From Streptomyces sp. Ru73 (lineage in GTDB: Bacteria > Actinomycetota > Actinomycetes > Streptomycetales > Streptomycetaceae): DNA of 54,351 nucleotides. Positions 36,325 to 44,282 of this stretch are shown piece by piece. The stretch's first letter is position 1; the number at the start of each line of letters is the position of its first letter. The notes under the pieces are model-generated. The model searched no databases, had not been told where the DNA came from, and saw only the letters and a program-made list of their open reading frames with translations. The stretch spans positions 1 through 54,351 of the forward strand of contig NZ_PQSQ01000053.1 of NCBI RefSeq assembly GCF_002920575.1. The letters are read 5' to 3'. A program made the translations under genes and the position numbers.

Positions 36325-37727
36325 GCGGGCGGCGCGGGGCCGGGGCACCGTGGCGGCGCCGGCGGCCGCTGCGCACCCGGCTGGCGCTGGCCGCCTCGGC
36401 GGCCGTCGCCCTGGTCGCGGTCGGCGTGTGCACCGCCGCCTTCGTCATCATCCGGTACGCCATGGGCCACCAGCTGGAGCTGAACCTCACCCAGTCGGCG
36501 ACCCTGGTCATGCAGCAGCACCGGGACGAGCCGCCCGGCGTCCTCGCCGCCGAGTGCCGCTTCCTGTCGGCCCCGGCCTGCTCCCAGATCGTCCCCACCG
36601 ACCCCGCCGACGATCCGGACCGGCCGTACGCGCTGCCGGTCACCGACGCCACCCGTGAGGCAGCGGCCGGCCGGCGCGCCCCCTACTACAGCGCGCTCAC
36701 CCTGCACGGCCGCCCGGCCCGGATGCTGACCCAGCACTTCAAGGACGGCACGGCGGTGCAGGTGGCGCTGCGTGCGGACACCGTGGAGAAGGGCGTGCGG
36801 CAGGCCGCCGGGATGCTGGCGGCGGTGGGCGGCGCGGGCGTGCTGCTGGCCGCCGCGCTCGGCTACTGGGTCTCCCGTACGGGGCTGGCGCCCGTGGCCC
36901 GGCTGACCGCGGCGGCGGAACGGATCGCGGCCACCCGCGACGCGGGGCACCGGATCGAGCTGCCCGCCGGGCCGCCCGGCCGCGAGGACGAACTCACCCG
37001 GCTGGCCGCCAGCTTCAACACCATGCTCGGCGAGCTGGAGCAGTCGGTCACCGCTCAGCGCCGGCTGGTCGCGGACGCCTCGCACGAGCTGCGCACCCCG
37101 CTGACGGCGCTGCGCACCAACGCCGAGCTGCTGGCCCGCGCCGACCGGCTGACCGAGGCCCAGCGCGACCGCGCCTCGGCGGCCCTGGGCCGCCAGCTGC
37201 GCGAGGTGACCACCCTGGTCAACGACCTGATCGAGCTGGCACGCGACGAGGAGCCGCGCCCGCTGGTCGAGCAGGTGCGCCCCGCCGCGCTCCTGGAGCA
37301 CGCGGTGGGCGCGGCCCGCGGCCACTGGCCCGGCGTCGGCTTCACCGTACGGACCGACGAGGCCGCGGCGCCGGTGACCGTGCCCGGCGTACCGGCCCGG
37401 CTCACCCGGCTGCTCTCCAACCTGCTGGACAACGCGGCCAAGTTCTCCCCGCCCGGCGGCCCCGTCGAGGCGGAGCTGACCGCCCCGCCGGGCGGCCTGG
37501 AGATCACCGTCCGGGACCACGGGCCCGGCATCGCCGACGAGGACCTGCCGCACGTCTTCGACCGCTTCTACCGCGCACAGGCCGCGCGAGCGCTGCCCGG
37601 CTCCGGGCTGGGCCTGGCGATGGCCCGGCAGATCGCCCGCGCGCACCGCGCCCGGCTCACCGCTGAGCGGGCGCCGGGCGGCGGGGCGCTGTTCCGGCTG
37701 CGCTTCCCGCTGGACGGGGCGGAGTGA
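36321..37727 (+). CDS. Sensor histidine kinase (HAMP, HisKA, HATPase)
   Basis: 468 aa from ATG 36321 overlapping the regulator stop. TM1 at about 21-45, an extracytoplasmic loop of about 110 residues with two Cys (AECRFLSAPACSQ), TM2 at about 160-182, HAMP to about 235, the phospho-acceptor His255 in DASHELRTPL, and a HATPase with N box NLLDNAAKFS, G1 DHGPGIAD and G2 GSGLGLAMA. Resembles MprB/TcrY-type envelope sensors. Its partner is the upstream OmpR-type regulator; the signal is unknown. Only 7 bases separate it from the convergent hydrolase gene. Confidence 0.9.
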   Translation: MSGRRGAGAPWRRRRPLRTRLALAASAAVALVAVGVCTAAFVIIRYAMGHQLELNLTQSATLVMQQHRDEPPGVLAAECRFLSAPACSQIVPTDPADDPDRPYALPVTDATREAAAGRRAPYYSALTLHGRPARMLTQHFKDGTAVQVALRADTVEKGVRQAAGMLAAVGGAGVLLAAALGYWVSRTGLAPVARLTAAAERIAATRDAGHRIELPAGPPGREDELTRLAASFNTMLGELEQSVTAQRRLVADASHELRTPLTALRTNAELLARADRLTEAQRDRASAALGRQLREVTTLVNDLIELARDEEPRPLVEQVRPAALLEHAVGAARGHWPGVGFTVRTDEAAAPVTVPGVPARLTRLLSNLLDNAAKFSPPGGPVEAELTAPPGGLEITVRDHGPGIADEDLPHVFDRFYRAQAARALPGSGLGLAMARQIARAHRARLTAERAPGGGALFRLRFPLDGAE

Positions 37728-37734
37728 CGGGTGG

Positions 37735-38841
37735 TCAGTCCGTCTTCTGCCAGGCGCAGCTGCCCAGCGTGGCGCGCCCCGCGGCCACCAGCTTCTCCGC
37801 CGCCGCGGCCTTCGCCATGCCGCTGTGGCCGCCGGCGCAGATCACCGTGCGGTCCGGGTGTCCGGCCAGGTCGACCAGGATCTGGTCCCAGTGCCGGTAC
37901 TGCACGTCGTGCCCGGAGTCGGCGTACGAGCGCACCACCGGCTTGCCCGGCAGGTGCCGCCGCCAGGTGTCGACCGTGCTCGGCGGCACGGTGGTGTCCT
38001 TCTTGCCGCTGTAGAGGAAGACCGGCGCGGTGAGCTTGGACAGATCGGGGCCCGGCCGCTGGCAGTACAGCTTCTGCTCGTGCACCTGCGGCGCCGGGTC
38101 GGCCTTCTGGCCGCGCTGGTTGTAGGTGCGGGCGCCCTCCTCGTACGCGGTGTCGGCGAAGCCCGGGATCTGCTTCGTCGGGCTGTCGTCGGGGAACGCC
38201 CACCACTTGCGGGGGTCGGCGATCGTCGGCGCCAGCTGCTCGCCCAGCTCCGCGTCGGACAGGCCGCAGTAGTCGGGCCGCTTGCCGTACGGGGGCAGGG
38301 CGGCGGCCAGGTGCAGCGCCTGGATGCGCTGCGGCGCGCGGCTCGCCAGCTCCGCCGCGTACGGCCCGCCGCCGGAGATCGCGGCGACGCTGACCTTCCG
38401 CACGCCGATCCGGTCCAGTACCTCCAGCGCGTCCTTCGCGAAGTCGGCCTTGCCGAGGGACTCGTCGTACGCGGTGTCGCCGAAACCGTTGCGCTCCACC
38501 GATATCAGCCGCAGGTGCAGCGACTCACGGGTGGAGCGGAAGAAGTCGGTCATGTGCGCGGCCCGCGCGCTGGTGCCCGTGCCGCCGATGAACAGCACGG
38601 GCTTGCCGTCCCGCGGCCCCTCGTCGATGTAGTGCGCGGTGCGGCCCGAGGACAGCTTCGTGGCCCGGACCTCGGGGCCGAGGGAGTCGAAGTCGTCCTG
38701 GATACGGGCCTGGTGGAGGCCGGCCGCGTGCGGCCCGGGCGCGGGCTCCGCCGTGGCGGACGTGCCGAGCACGACGGAACCGGTGAGCAGGGCGGTGGCC
38801 AGCGCGGTCGCGCCGCAGGCGGCGAGCACGGATCTCTTCAC
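37735..38841 (-). CDS. Secreted alpha/beta hydrolase
   Basis: 368 aa from GTG 38841 with GGGAG ahead. A signal peptide (VKRSVLAACGATALATALL..., cleavage near SATAEP) exports it. The alpha/beta hydrolase fold has oxyanion region IGGTGTS, nucleophile elbow AAISGGGPYA (Ser in an A-x-S-x-G variant), a late Asp/Thr region YSGKKDTTVPPS and the catalytic His in DSGHDVQYRHW. The closest general match is prolyl-aminopeptidase/epoxide-hydrolase-like proteins; the substrate is unclear. Cys residues in the mature part (YCGLS, YCQRP, ICAGG, SCAWQ) suggest disulfides. Confidence 0.8.
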   Translation of the reverse strand: MKRSVLAACGATALATALLTGSVVLGTSATAEPAPGPHAAGLHQARIQDDFDSLGPEVRATKLSSGRTAHYIDEGPRDGKPVLFIGGTGTSARAAHMTDFFRSTRESLHLRLISVERNGFGDTAYDESLGKADFAKDALEVLDRIGVRKVSVAAISGGGPYAAELASRAPQRIQALHLAAALPPYGKRPDYCGLSDAELGEQLAPTIADPRKWWAFPDDSPTKQIPGFADTAYEEGARTYNQRGQKADPAPQVHEQKLYCQRPGPDLSKLTAPVFLYSGKKDTTVPPSTVDTWRRHLPGKPVVRSYADSGHDVQYRHWDQILVDLAGHPDRTVICAGGHSGMAKAAAAEKLVAAGRATLGSCAWQKTD

Positions 38842-38935
38842 GTACGTCTCCCGGAGGGGTAGGTGCATGCAGACTGCACCCACCTACCCAGCGCCTCCGG
38901 AAGAACGCCGCGGATTCCGTTGCGTACGCGCGTGC

Positions 38936-40636
38936 TCAGAACCCCGCCGGCTCCGTGTACACGCCCCACTCGTCCCGCAGCGCGCCGCAGATCTCGCCCA
39001 GCGTCGCCTCGGCGCGCACGGCGTCCAGCATCGGCTCGATCATGTTGCCGCCGCCGCGGGCCGCGGCCAGCATGGCGTCCAGCGCGCCGCGCACCGCCGC
39101 GTCGTCACGCGCCGCCTTGCGGTCGGCGAGTACCCGCACCTGCTCGCGCTCCACCTCGTGGCTGACCCGCAGGATCTCCAGGTCGCCGGTGACCGAGCCC
39201 TCGTGGCAGTTGACGCCGACGACCTTCTTGTCGCCCTTCTCCAGCGCCTGCTGGTACTGGAAGGCCGACTCGGCGATCTCGCCGGTGAACCAGCCGTCCT
39301 CGATGCCGCGCAGGATGCCGGAGGTCATCGGGCCGATCGGGTGCTGCCCGTCGGGCACGGCGCGGGCGCCGCGCTCCTTGATCCGGTCGAAGATCTTCTC
39401 GGCGTCCGCCTCGATCCGGTCGGTGAGCTGCTCGACGTACCACGAACCGCCCAGCGGGTCGGCGACGTTGGCGACGCCGGTCTCCTCCATCAGCACCTGC
39501 TGCGTGCGCAGCGCGATCTCGGCCGCCTGCTCGCTGGGCAGCGCCAGGGTCTCGTCCAGGGCGTTGGTGTGCAGCGAGTTGGTGCCGCCGAGCACGGCGG
39601 CGAGGGCCTCGACCGCGGTCCGCACGACGTTGTTGTACGGCTGCTGCGCGGTCAGCGAGACACCCGCGGTCTGCGTGTGGAACCGCAGCCACTGCGCCTT
39701 CTCGCTGGTGGCGCCGTACACGTCGCGCATCCAGCGGGCCCAGATGCGGCGCGCGGCGCGGAACTTGGCGATCTCCTCGAAGAAGTCGACGTGCGCGTCG
39801 AAGAAGAAGGACAGGCCGGGCGCGAACGTGTTGACGTCCAGGCCGCGGGAGAGCCCCAGCTCGACGTAGCCGAAGCCGTCGGCGAGGGTGTACGCCAGCT
39901 CCTGCGCGGCCGTCGCGCCCGCCTCGCGGATGTGGTAGCCGGAGACCGAGAGCGGCTTGTACGCGGGGATGTCGCGCGCGCAGTGCTCCATCAGGTCGCC
40001 GATCAGCCGCAGGTGCGGCTCCGGCTCGAACAGCCACTCCTTCTGGGCGATGTACTCCTTGAAGATGTCGGTCTGCAGCGTGCCGTTCAGGACGCCGGGG
40101 TCGACGCCCTGGCGCTCGGCGGCGACCAGGTACATGCAGAAGACCGGGACGGCCGGTCCGGAGATCGTCATCGAGGTCGTGACGTCGCCGAGTGGGATGT
40201 CCTTGAAGAGGACCTCCATGTCGGCGGCCGAGTCGATGGCGACGCCGCAGTGGCCGACCTCGCCGAGCGAGCGCGGGTCGTCGGAGTCGCGGCCCATCAG
40301 GGTCGGCATGTCGAAGGCGACGGACAGGCCGCCGCCGCCCGCCTTGAGGATCATCTTGTACCGCTCGTTCGTCTGCTCGGCGTTGCCGAAGCCCGCGAAC
40401 TGGCGGATGGTCCACGTCCGGCCGCGGTAGCCGGTCGGGTACAGGCCGCGCGTGAAGGGGTATTCGCCGGGCCAGCCGATCCGCTCGAAGCCTTCGTAGG
40501 CGTCGCCGGGGCGGGGACCGTAGACCGGGTCGACGGGGTCGCCCGAGAGCGTGCTGAAGTCCGCGTCGCGCTTGCGTGCGGAGTCGTACCGGGCCTGCCA
40601 GCGGCGGCGGCCCTCTTCGATCGCGTCAGCGTCCAT
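38936..40636 (-). CDS. icmA: Isobutyryl-CoA mutase large subunit IcmA
   Basis: 566 aa from ATG 40636. It interconverts isobutyryl-CoA and n-butyryl-CoA with adenosylcobalamin, linking valine catabolism to butyryl and polyketide precursors. It is a methylmalonyl-CoA mutase-type TIM-barrel subunit without the C-terminal B12-binding domain, which is supplied by the separate small subunit IcmB (not in this window). The specificity residues are Phe80 (IRQFAGFG) and Gln198 (KEYIAQ), where methylmalonyl-CoA mutase has Tyr and Arg. Length equals the known 566-aa IcmA. Paired functionally with meaB/mce further right. Confidence 0.95.
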   Translation of the reverse strand: MDADAIEEGRRRWQARYDSARKRDADFSTLSGDPVDPVYGPRPGDAYEGFERIGWPGEYPFTRGLYPTGYRGRTWTIRQFAGFGNAEQTNERYKMILKAGGGGLSVAFDMPTLMGRDSDDPRSLGEVGHCGVAIDSAADMEVLFKDIPLGDVTTSMTISGPAVPVFCMYLVAAERQGVDPGVLNGTLQTDIFKEYIAQKEWLFEPEPHLRLIGDLMEHCARDIPAYKPLSVSGYHIREAGATAAQELAYTLADGFGYVELGLSRGLDVNTFAPGLSFFFDAHVDFFEEIAKFRAARRIWARWMRDVYGATSEKAQWLRFHTQTAGVSLTAQQPYNNVVRTAVEALAAVLGGTNSLHTNALDETLALPSEQAAEIALRTQQVLMEETGVANVADPLGGSWYVEQLTDRIEADAEKIFDRIKERGARAVPDGQHPIGPMTSGILRGIEDGWFTGEIAESAFQYQQALEKGDKKVVGVNCHEGSVTGDLEILRVSHEVEREQVRVLADRKAARDDAAVRGALDAMLAAARGGGNMIEPMLDAVRAEATLGEICGALRDEWGVYTEPAGF

Positions 40637-40709
40637 GCCTCAAATTTACTTGGACGTCCTACTAATTGTCGATGGCAGTCCGCCGCGAAACGCCCCGGAG
40701 GGCCCGCGA

Positions 40710-41773
40710 TCAGCCCCGCAGGGCCGCCAGATGCGCGTCCCTGACGTCCGCCGTCTGGCCCTGGACCAGCAGGAACATGCCCTCACGGGCCAGCCGCTGA
40801 GCCGGCCGGTCCAGACCCACGGCCCGGCCGCCGCCCGCCACGACAGCGGCCGTCGTCGCCGCCCGCAGCACGTCGTACGCCCGCATCTTCGCGGCCAGCC
40901 GGTCGGCGATCCGCTCCCCCGCCGGCACCTCGTCCAGCAGCGCGTACGCCTCCTTGCGCACCGCCGCCAGCCGCTCGCGCAGCACCCCGGCGGTCTGCGC
41001 GGCGGCCTCGTCGCCCGAGGCATCCAGCAGGTCCAGCGCGGCCCGCGTCACGCCCAGCACCGCCGGGTTCACGTTGGTGTTCTTCGGCCGGTCGGCCGCG
41101 GCCCACGCCGCGTACGGCTGCCGCAGCGCCACCGCGCCGTCCGGCAGCACCAGCCCGTCCAGCTCCAGGCCGACCGTGCGGGTACCGGAGAGCGCGGCCA
41201 GCTCCAGCGGCTCCGTGGCCCGCAGCCCGGGCTGCTCACGGGCCTCCACGACGCCGAAGACGACCTCGCCGCCCTCCGTCGCGCCGCCGAGCATCAGGAC
41301 GTCGTTCAGGCCCCAGCCGGTGTACCACGGCACCCGGCCGTCGAAGCGCCAGCCGGAGTGCTCGCGAGTGACCCGCACCGGCAGCCCGGGGAAGGCACGC
41401 AGATGGGAGAAGGCGATGCCGGACAGCAGGGTGCCGTCGCACAGCGGGCGCAGCAGCTGCTCACGGACGGGCGTGCCCTCGGGCGCCGCCGCGAGGGTGG
41501 CGACGGGCGTGTGGTGCTGCGCCTGGACGAAGAAGGTGGCGCAGCAGGCCCCGGCCAGGGTCTCGGCGATCTCCCGGACACGGGGGCCGGCGCCGCGGCC
41601 CCGCCGTACGCGGCCGGGCCGGTGGCCCCGAGCACGCCCGACGCCTTGACCGCGGCGATCGCGGCCGGGTCCACGCCCTCGCGGTCGGCGCGCTCGGCGG
41701 CCGGCGCGAGGGTGTCACGGGCGAGCCGCCGGGCGGCGGTGACGAGCGGGTGGTCGTCGTACGGCGTGCTCAC
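40710..41773 (-). pseudogene. Acyl-CoA dehydrogenase, interrupted by a frameshift
   Basis: Two reading frames together make an acyl-CoA dehydrogenase-like protein of about 350 aa. The N-terminal part starts at GTG 41773 (STPYDDHPLVTAARRLARD ... GATGPAAYGG) and the C-terminal part continues in another frame (EIAETLAGACCATFFVQAQHHT ... to stop at 40710; PWYTGWGLNDVLMLGG is a typical core). Restoring one C near 41580-41586 (minus strand GT to GTC before GTCCGG) joins them as PAPVVREIAET. A real mutation or a base-calling error in the GGGGG run are both possible. Follows a DUF3817 gene by 11 bases. Confidence 0.8.
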
Positions 41774-41784
41774 GGGTGCCGGGC

Positions 41785-42126
41785 TCAGACCTTGGCGGTC
41801 TGCGGCGCGGCGGTGCCGGAGACCAGCGGCTCCAGCTCGCGGGAGACCTTGCGCTCGACGAAGAAGGCGGCGGTGGGGATCGTGCCGGCGATCAGCACCC
41901 ACAGCAGCTTGCCGAACGGCATCTTGGCCTTGGAGCCCATGTCGAAGGCGAAGACCAGGTAGATCACGTACAGCCAGCCGTGGGCGATGCCGACGACGCT
42001 GGTGAAGCCGGCCGCACCGTCGATGTGCAGCAGGTACTTGGCGATCACGCCGAGGGTCAGGAGGACCAGCAGCACGCCCGTCACGTACGCCATCGTCCGG
42101 TAGCGGGTCAGCACGCTCTTCTTCAT
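41785..42126 (-). CDS. DUF3817 family membrane protein
   Basis: 113 aa from ATG 42126 (MKKSVLTRYRTMAYVTG). Three predicted transmembrane helices (AYVTGVLLVLLTLGVIAKYLL; HGWLYVIYLVFAF; LLWVLIAGTIPTAAFF), ending with the conserved basic FFVERKVSRE stretch. DUF3817 proteins are small actinobacterial membrane proteins without known activity. A second copy lies at 43124-43474. Precedes the broken acyl-CoA dehydrogenase by 11 bases in a likely operon. Confidence 0.85.
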   Translation of the reverse strand: MKKSVLTRYRTMAYVTGVLLVLLTLGVIAKYLLHIDGAAGFTSVVGIAHGWLYVIYLVFAFDMGSKAKMPFGKLLWVLIAGTIPTAAFFVERKVSRELEPLVSGTAAPQTAKV

Positions 42127-42149
42127 GCATCGAGCGTAACCGCACCGAC

Positions 42150-42171
42150 GGGGGCGATCTTCGCCGCCCCC
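42150..42171 (-). terminator. Hairpin downstream of marR
   Basis: 7-bp arms GGGGGCG (42150-42156) and CGCCCCC (42165-42171). With a second 6-bp hairpin (42182-42200, AAGGGC/GCCCTT) it lies between the marR stop (42228) and the next gene. Weak. Confidence 0.35.
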
Positions 42172-42227
42172 ACGCATGGCGAAGGGCTTGATCGGCCCTT
42201 ATTCACGGGGGTCTTATGCGGCCGTGC

Positions 42228-42737
42228 TCATTCGTCCTTGAAATCCGCCGCCGCCACCCGCAGCGGGCGCAGCAGGGCGAAGATTTCCTGGCATTCCTCG
42301 GCGTCGTACGCGCCGAGCCCGAAGTCCATCGCCATCAGGTCGCGGGTGGCCGCGTCGCAGACCTCGCGCCCCTTGTCGGTGATGGACGCGAGCGTGCCGC
42401 GCCCGTCGTTGGGGTTCGGGCGCTTGGCGACCAGGCCGGACTTCACCAGCCGGTCGACGGTGTTGGTGACCGAGGTGGGGTGCACCATCAGACGTTCGCC
42501 GATCTTGGACATCGGCAGCTCGCCGGCCTGCGAGAAGGTCAGCAGCACCAGGGCTTCGTAGCGCGCGAAGGTGAGGCCGTACGGCTTGACCACGGCATCC
42601 ACCTCGCCGAGCAGGATCTGCTGGGCCCGCATGATCGAGGTGATCGCCGCCATCGACGGGACGGCCCCCCACCGGCGCTGCCACAGCTCGTCGGCGCGGG
42701 CGATGGGATCGAAGGGGAGACTGAGCGGCTTCGGCAC
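42228..42737 (-). CDS. MarR family transcriptional regulator
   Basis: 169 aa from GTG 42737. Winged-helix core at about 55-125: LTFARYEALVLLTF, the recognition region MSKIGERLMVHPTSVTNTVDRLVKSGLV, and wing RPNPNDGRGTLASITDKGRE. A promoter-like CTGACC-N17-TAGGGT lies 8 bases upstream of the start, implying leaderless translation. Targets are not visible; the two flanking DUF3817 genes and the palindrome at 43510-43531 are candidates. Ligand unknown. Confidence 0.88.
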   Translation of the reverse strand: MPKPLSLPFDPIARADELWQRRWGAVPSMAAITSIMRAQQILLGEVDAVVKPYGLTFARYEALVLLTFSQAGELPMSKIGERLMVHPTSVTNTVDRLVKSGLVAKRPNPNDGRGTLASITDKGREVCDAATRDLMAMDFGLGAYDAEECQEIFALLRPLRVAAADFKDE

Positions 42738-42744
42738 GTATCCG

Positions 42745-42773
42745 ACCCTACCGGTCGCCCATATCGTGGTCAG
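42745..42773 (-). promoter_or_regulatory. Promoter of marR (leaderless)
   Basis: Minus strand -35 CTGACC (42768-42773) and -10 TAGGGT (42745-42750) with a 17-base spacer; seven bases separate the -10 from GTG 42737, so transcription should begin at or next to the start codon. Confidence 0.55.
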
Positions 42774-42794
42774 CCCTGTCTCAGGGAACGGGCG

Positions 42795-42818
42795 CGGGCG
42801 GGGCGCCGGCCCCGCCCG
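42795..42818 (-). terminator. Terminator after the MTH1187-family gene
   Basis: Perfect 10-bp stem CGGGCGGGGC/GCCCCGCCCG (42795-42804 and 42809-42818) with a GCCG loop, 6 bases past the stop at 42825. Confidence 0.65.
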
Positions 42819-42824
42819 ATCCGG

Positions 42825-43127
42825 TCAGTCCCGGCCCTCCGCCAGGTACCGCTCGACCGTGTCCACCTTCGAGGTGAGGCCGTCGGTGACGCCGGGCCTG
42901 ATGTCGGCCTTCAGGACCAGGGAGACGCGGCCGGCGCGCTCCTCGACCGCGGCGACGGCGCGCTTGACGACGTCCATGACCTCGTCCCACTCGCCCTCGA
43001 TGGAGGTGAACATGGCGTCCGTGCGGTTGGGCAGCCCGGACTCGCGGACCACCCGTACCGCGTCGGCCACGTACTCCCCGACGTCCTCGCCGACGCCGAG
43101 CGGGCTCACCGAGAATGCGACGATCAT
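42825..43127 (-). CDS. MTH1187/YkoF-like thiamine-binding family protein
   Basis: 100 aa from ATG 43127, overlapping the upstream DUF3817 stop (ATGA). Small ferredoxin-like fold; matches the MTH1187 (DUF77) family in IVAFSVSPLGVGEDVGEYVADAV, MFTSIEGEWDEVMDVVKRA and LVLKADIRPG. Relatives bind thiamine-like ligands, but a catalytic role is not established. Translationally coupled to a membrane DUF3817 protein. Confidence 0.83.
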   Translation of the reverse strand: MIVAFSVSPLGVGEDVGEYVADAVRVVRESGLPNRTDAMFTSIEGEWDEVMDVVKRAVAAVEERAGRVSLVLKADIRPGVTDGLTSKVDTVERYLAEGRD

Positions 43128-43474
43128 GCGTTGACCACGCCTTCCATCTCCTTGCGGGCGCGTGCGGCGATCACCGAGGCCTCGGCCTCGCGCTTGAGCT
43201 TCCGCTCGGCGAAGAAGCCGCCGGTGGGCAGCACGGAGAGGACGAAGTAGAGGGCGGCGGTGCCCAGCGACCACTTGGTGCGGTTCCAGGCGTCCAGCCA
43301 GAAGATCACGTACAGGATGAACAGCACACCGTGGACGGCACCCATCACCGGCACCGCGTTGAAGTCCGTGGTCCGCTTCAGGACCGAGCAGATCAGCAGC
43401 AGGATGAAGGAGACGGCCTCGGGCGCGGAGACCAGGCGGAGCCGGCGCAGGGCGGATGCGGTCTTGATGTCCAC
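43124..43474 (-). CDS. DUF3817 family membrane protein (second paralogue)
   Basis: 116 aa from GTG 43474 (GAGG ahead). Three predicted helices (EAVSFILLLICSVLKRT; VMGAVHGVLFILYVIFWLDAW; LYFVLSVLPTGGFFAERKL) and the family FFAERK ending, like the copy at 41785-42126. Coupled by ATGA overlap to the MTH1187-family gene. The palindrome at 43510-43531 covers its upstream region. Function unknown. Confidence 0.85.
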   Translation of the reverse strand: MDIKTASALRRLRLVSAPEAVSFILLLICSVLKRTTDFNAVPVMGAVHGVLFILYVIFWLDAWNRTKWSLGTAALYFVLSVLPTGGFFAERKLKREAEASVIAARARKEMEGVVNA

Positions 43475-43509
43475 GGGAACCTCGTTCGGGTGGGTCGGTG
43501 CAGCCTTTA

Positions 43510-43531
43510 GCTTGTGCTTACATTCACAAGC
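43510..43531. promoter_or_regulatory. GCTTGTG-N8-CACAAGC palindrome in a divergent promoter
   Basis: 7-bp perfect arms (43510-43516, 43525-43531) around CTTACATT, between the DUF3817 operon (left) and the AIM24 operon (right). Symmetry and AT-rich core suggest an operator, possibly for one of the two nearby MarR proteins. Confidence 0.5.
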
Positions 43532-43643
43532 ACCGTTCCATTGTGACAGCCACGCGGCCGCCCCCGGTCGCCGGGCCCGCCCCCGGCCGGTCCCCGCCGG
43601 GCCCTCTGCCCGCGGACGCCGCGGCGGACTACGGTCTGGTCCC

Positions 43644-44282
43644 GTGGCTCAGTTTCGGCTCCAGGGGAGCAAAGTGCTCGCCGTCGACATGACCGGCGAC
43701 GCCGTGAAGGCGAAGAACGGCGCCATGGTCGCCTACGACGGCCGGATGGCGTTCAAGAAGATGAGCGGCGGGGGCGAGGGCCTGCGCGGCATGGTGACCC
43801 GGCGGCTGACCGGGGAGCAGATGGAAGTCATGGAGGTGAAGGGCGAGGGCACCTGCTATTTCGCGGACCGCGCGAGCGAGATCAACCTGGTGAGCCTGCA
43901 CGGCGAGAAGCTGTACGTGGAGGCCAGCAACCTGCTGTGCACGGACGCCGCGCTGCGCACCGGGACCACCTTCACGGGGCTGCGCGGTGCCTCCCAGGGC
44001 AACGGCCTGTTCACCACGACGGTGGAGGGGACCGGGCAGGCCGCGATCACCTCCGACGGGCCCGCGGTGGTGCTGCGGGTGACGCGGGACGCTCCGCTCC
44101 AGGTCGACCCGGGCGCGTACGTCGCGCACACCGGCGACCTGCGGCAGCACTTCCAGTCCGGTGTGAACTTCCGCACGTTCATGGGCGAGGGCTCGGGCGA
44201 GTCCTTCCAGATCCGCTTCGAGGGCGAGGGCCTGGTGTACGTACAGCCCAGCGAGCGCAACACGATCGGGGGCGAGGTCTGA
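43644..44282 (+). CDS. AIM24 family protein (copy 1)
   Basis: 212 aa from GTG 43644 (VAQFRLQGSKVLAVDMTGDAVKAKNGAMVAY), no clear ribosome binding site. AIM24/TIGR00266 beta-rich fold: an early KNGAMVAYDG motif, central GTCYFADRASEINLVSL, and the end GSGESFQIRFEGEGLVYVQ. In yeast AIM24 is a mitochondrial inner-membrane organiser; bacterial roles are not defined. First of three overlapping paralogues. Confidence 0.87.
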   Translation: MAQFRLQGSKVLAVDMTGDAVKAKNGAMVAYDGRMAFKKMSGGGEGLRGMVTRRLTGEQMEVMEVKGEGTCYFADRASEINLVSLHGEKLYVEASNLLCTDAALRTGTTFTGLRGASQGNGLFTTTVEGTGQAAITSDGPAVVLRVTRDAPLQVDPGAYVAHTGDLRQHFQSGVNFRTFMGEGSGESFQIRFEGEGLVYVQPSERNTIGGEV

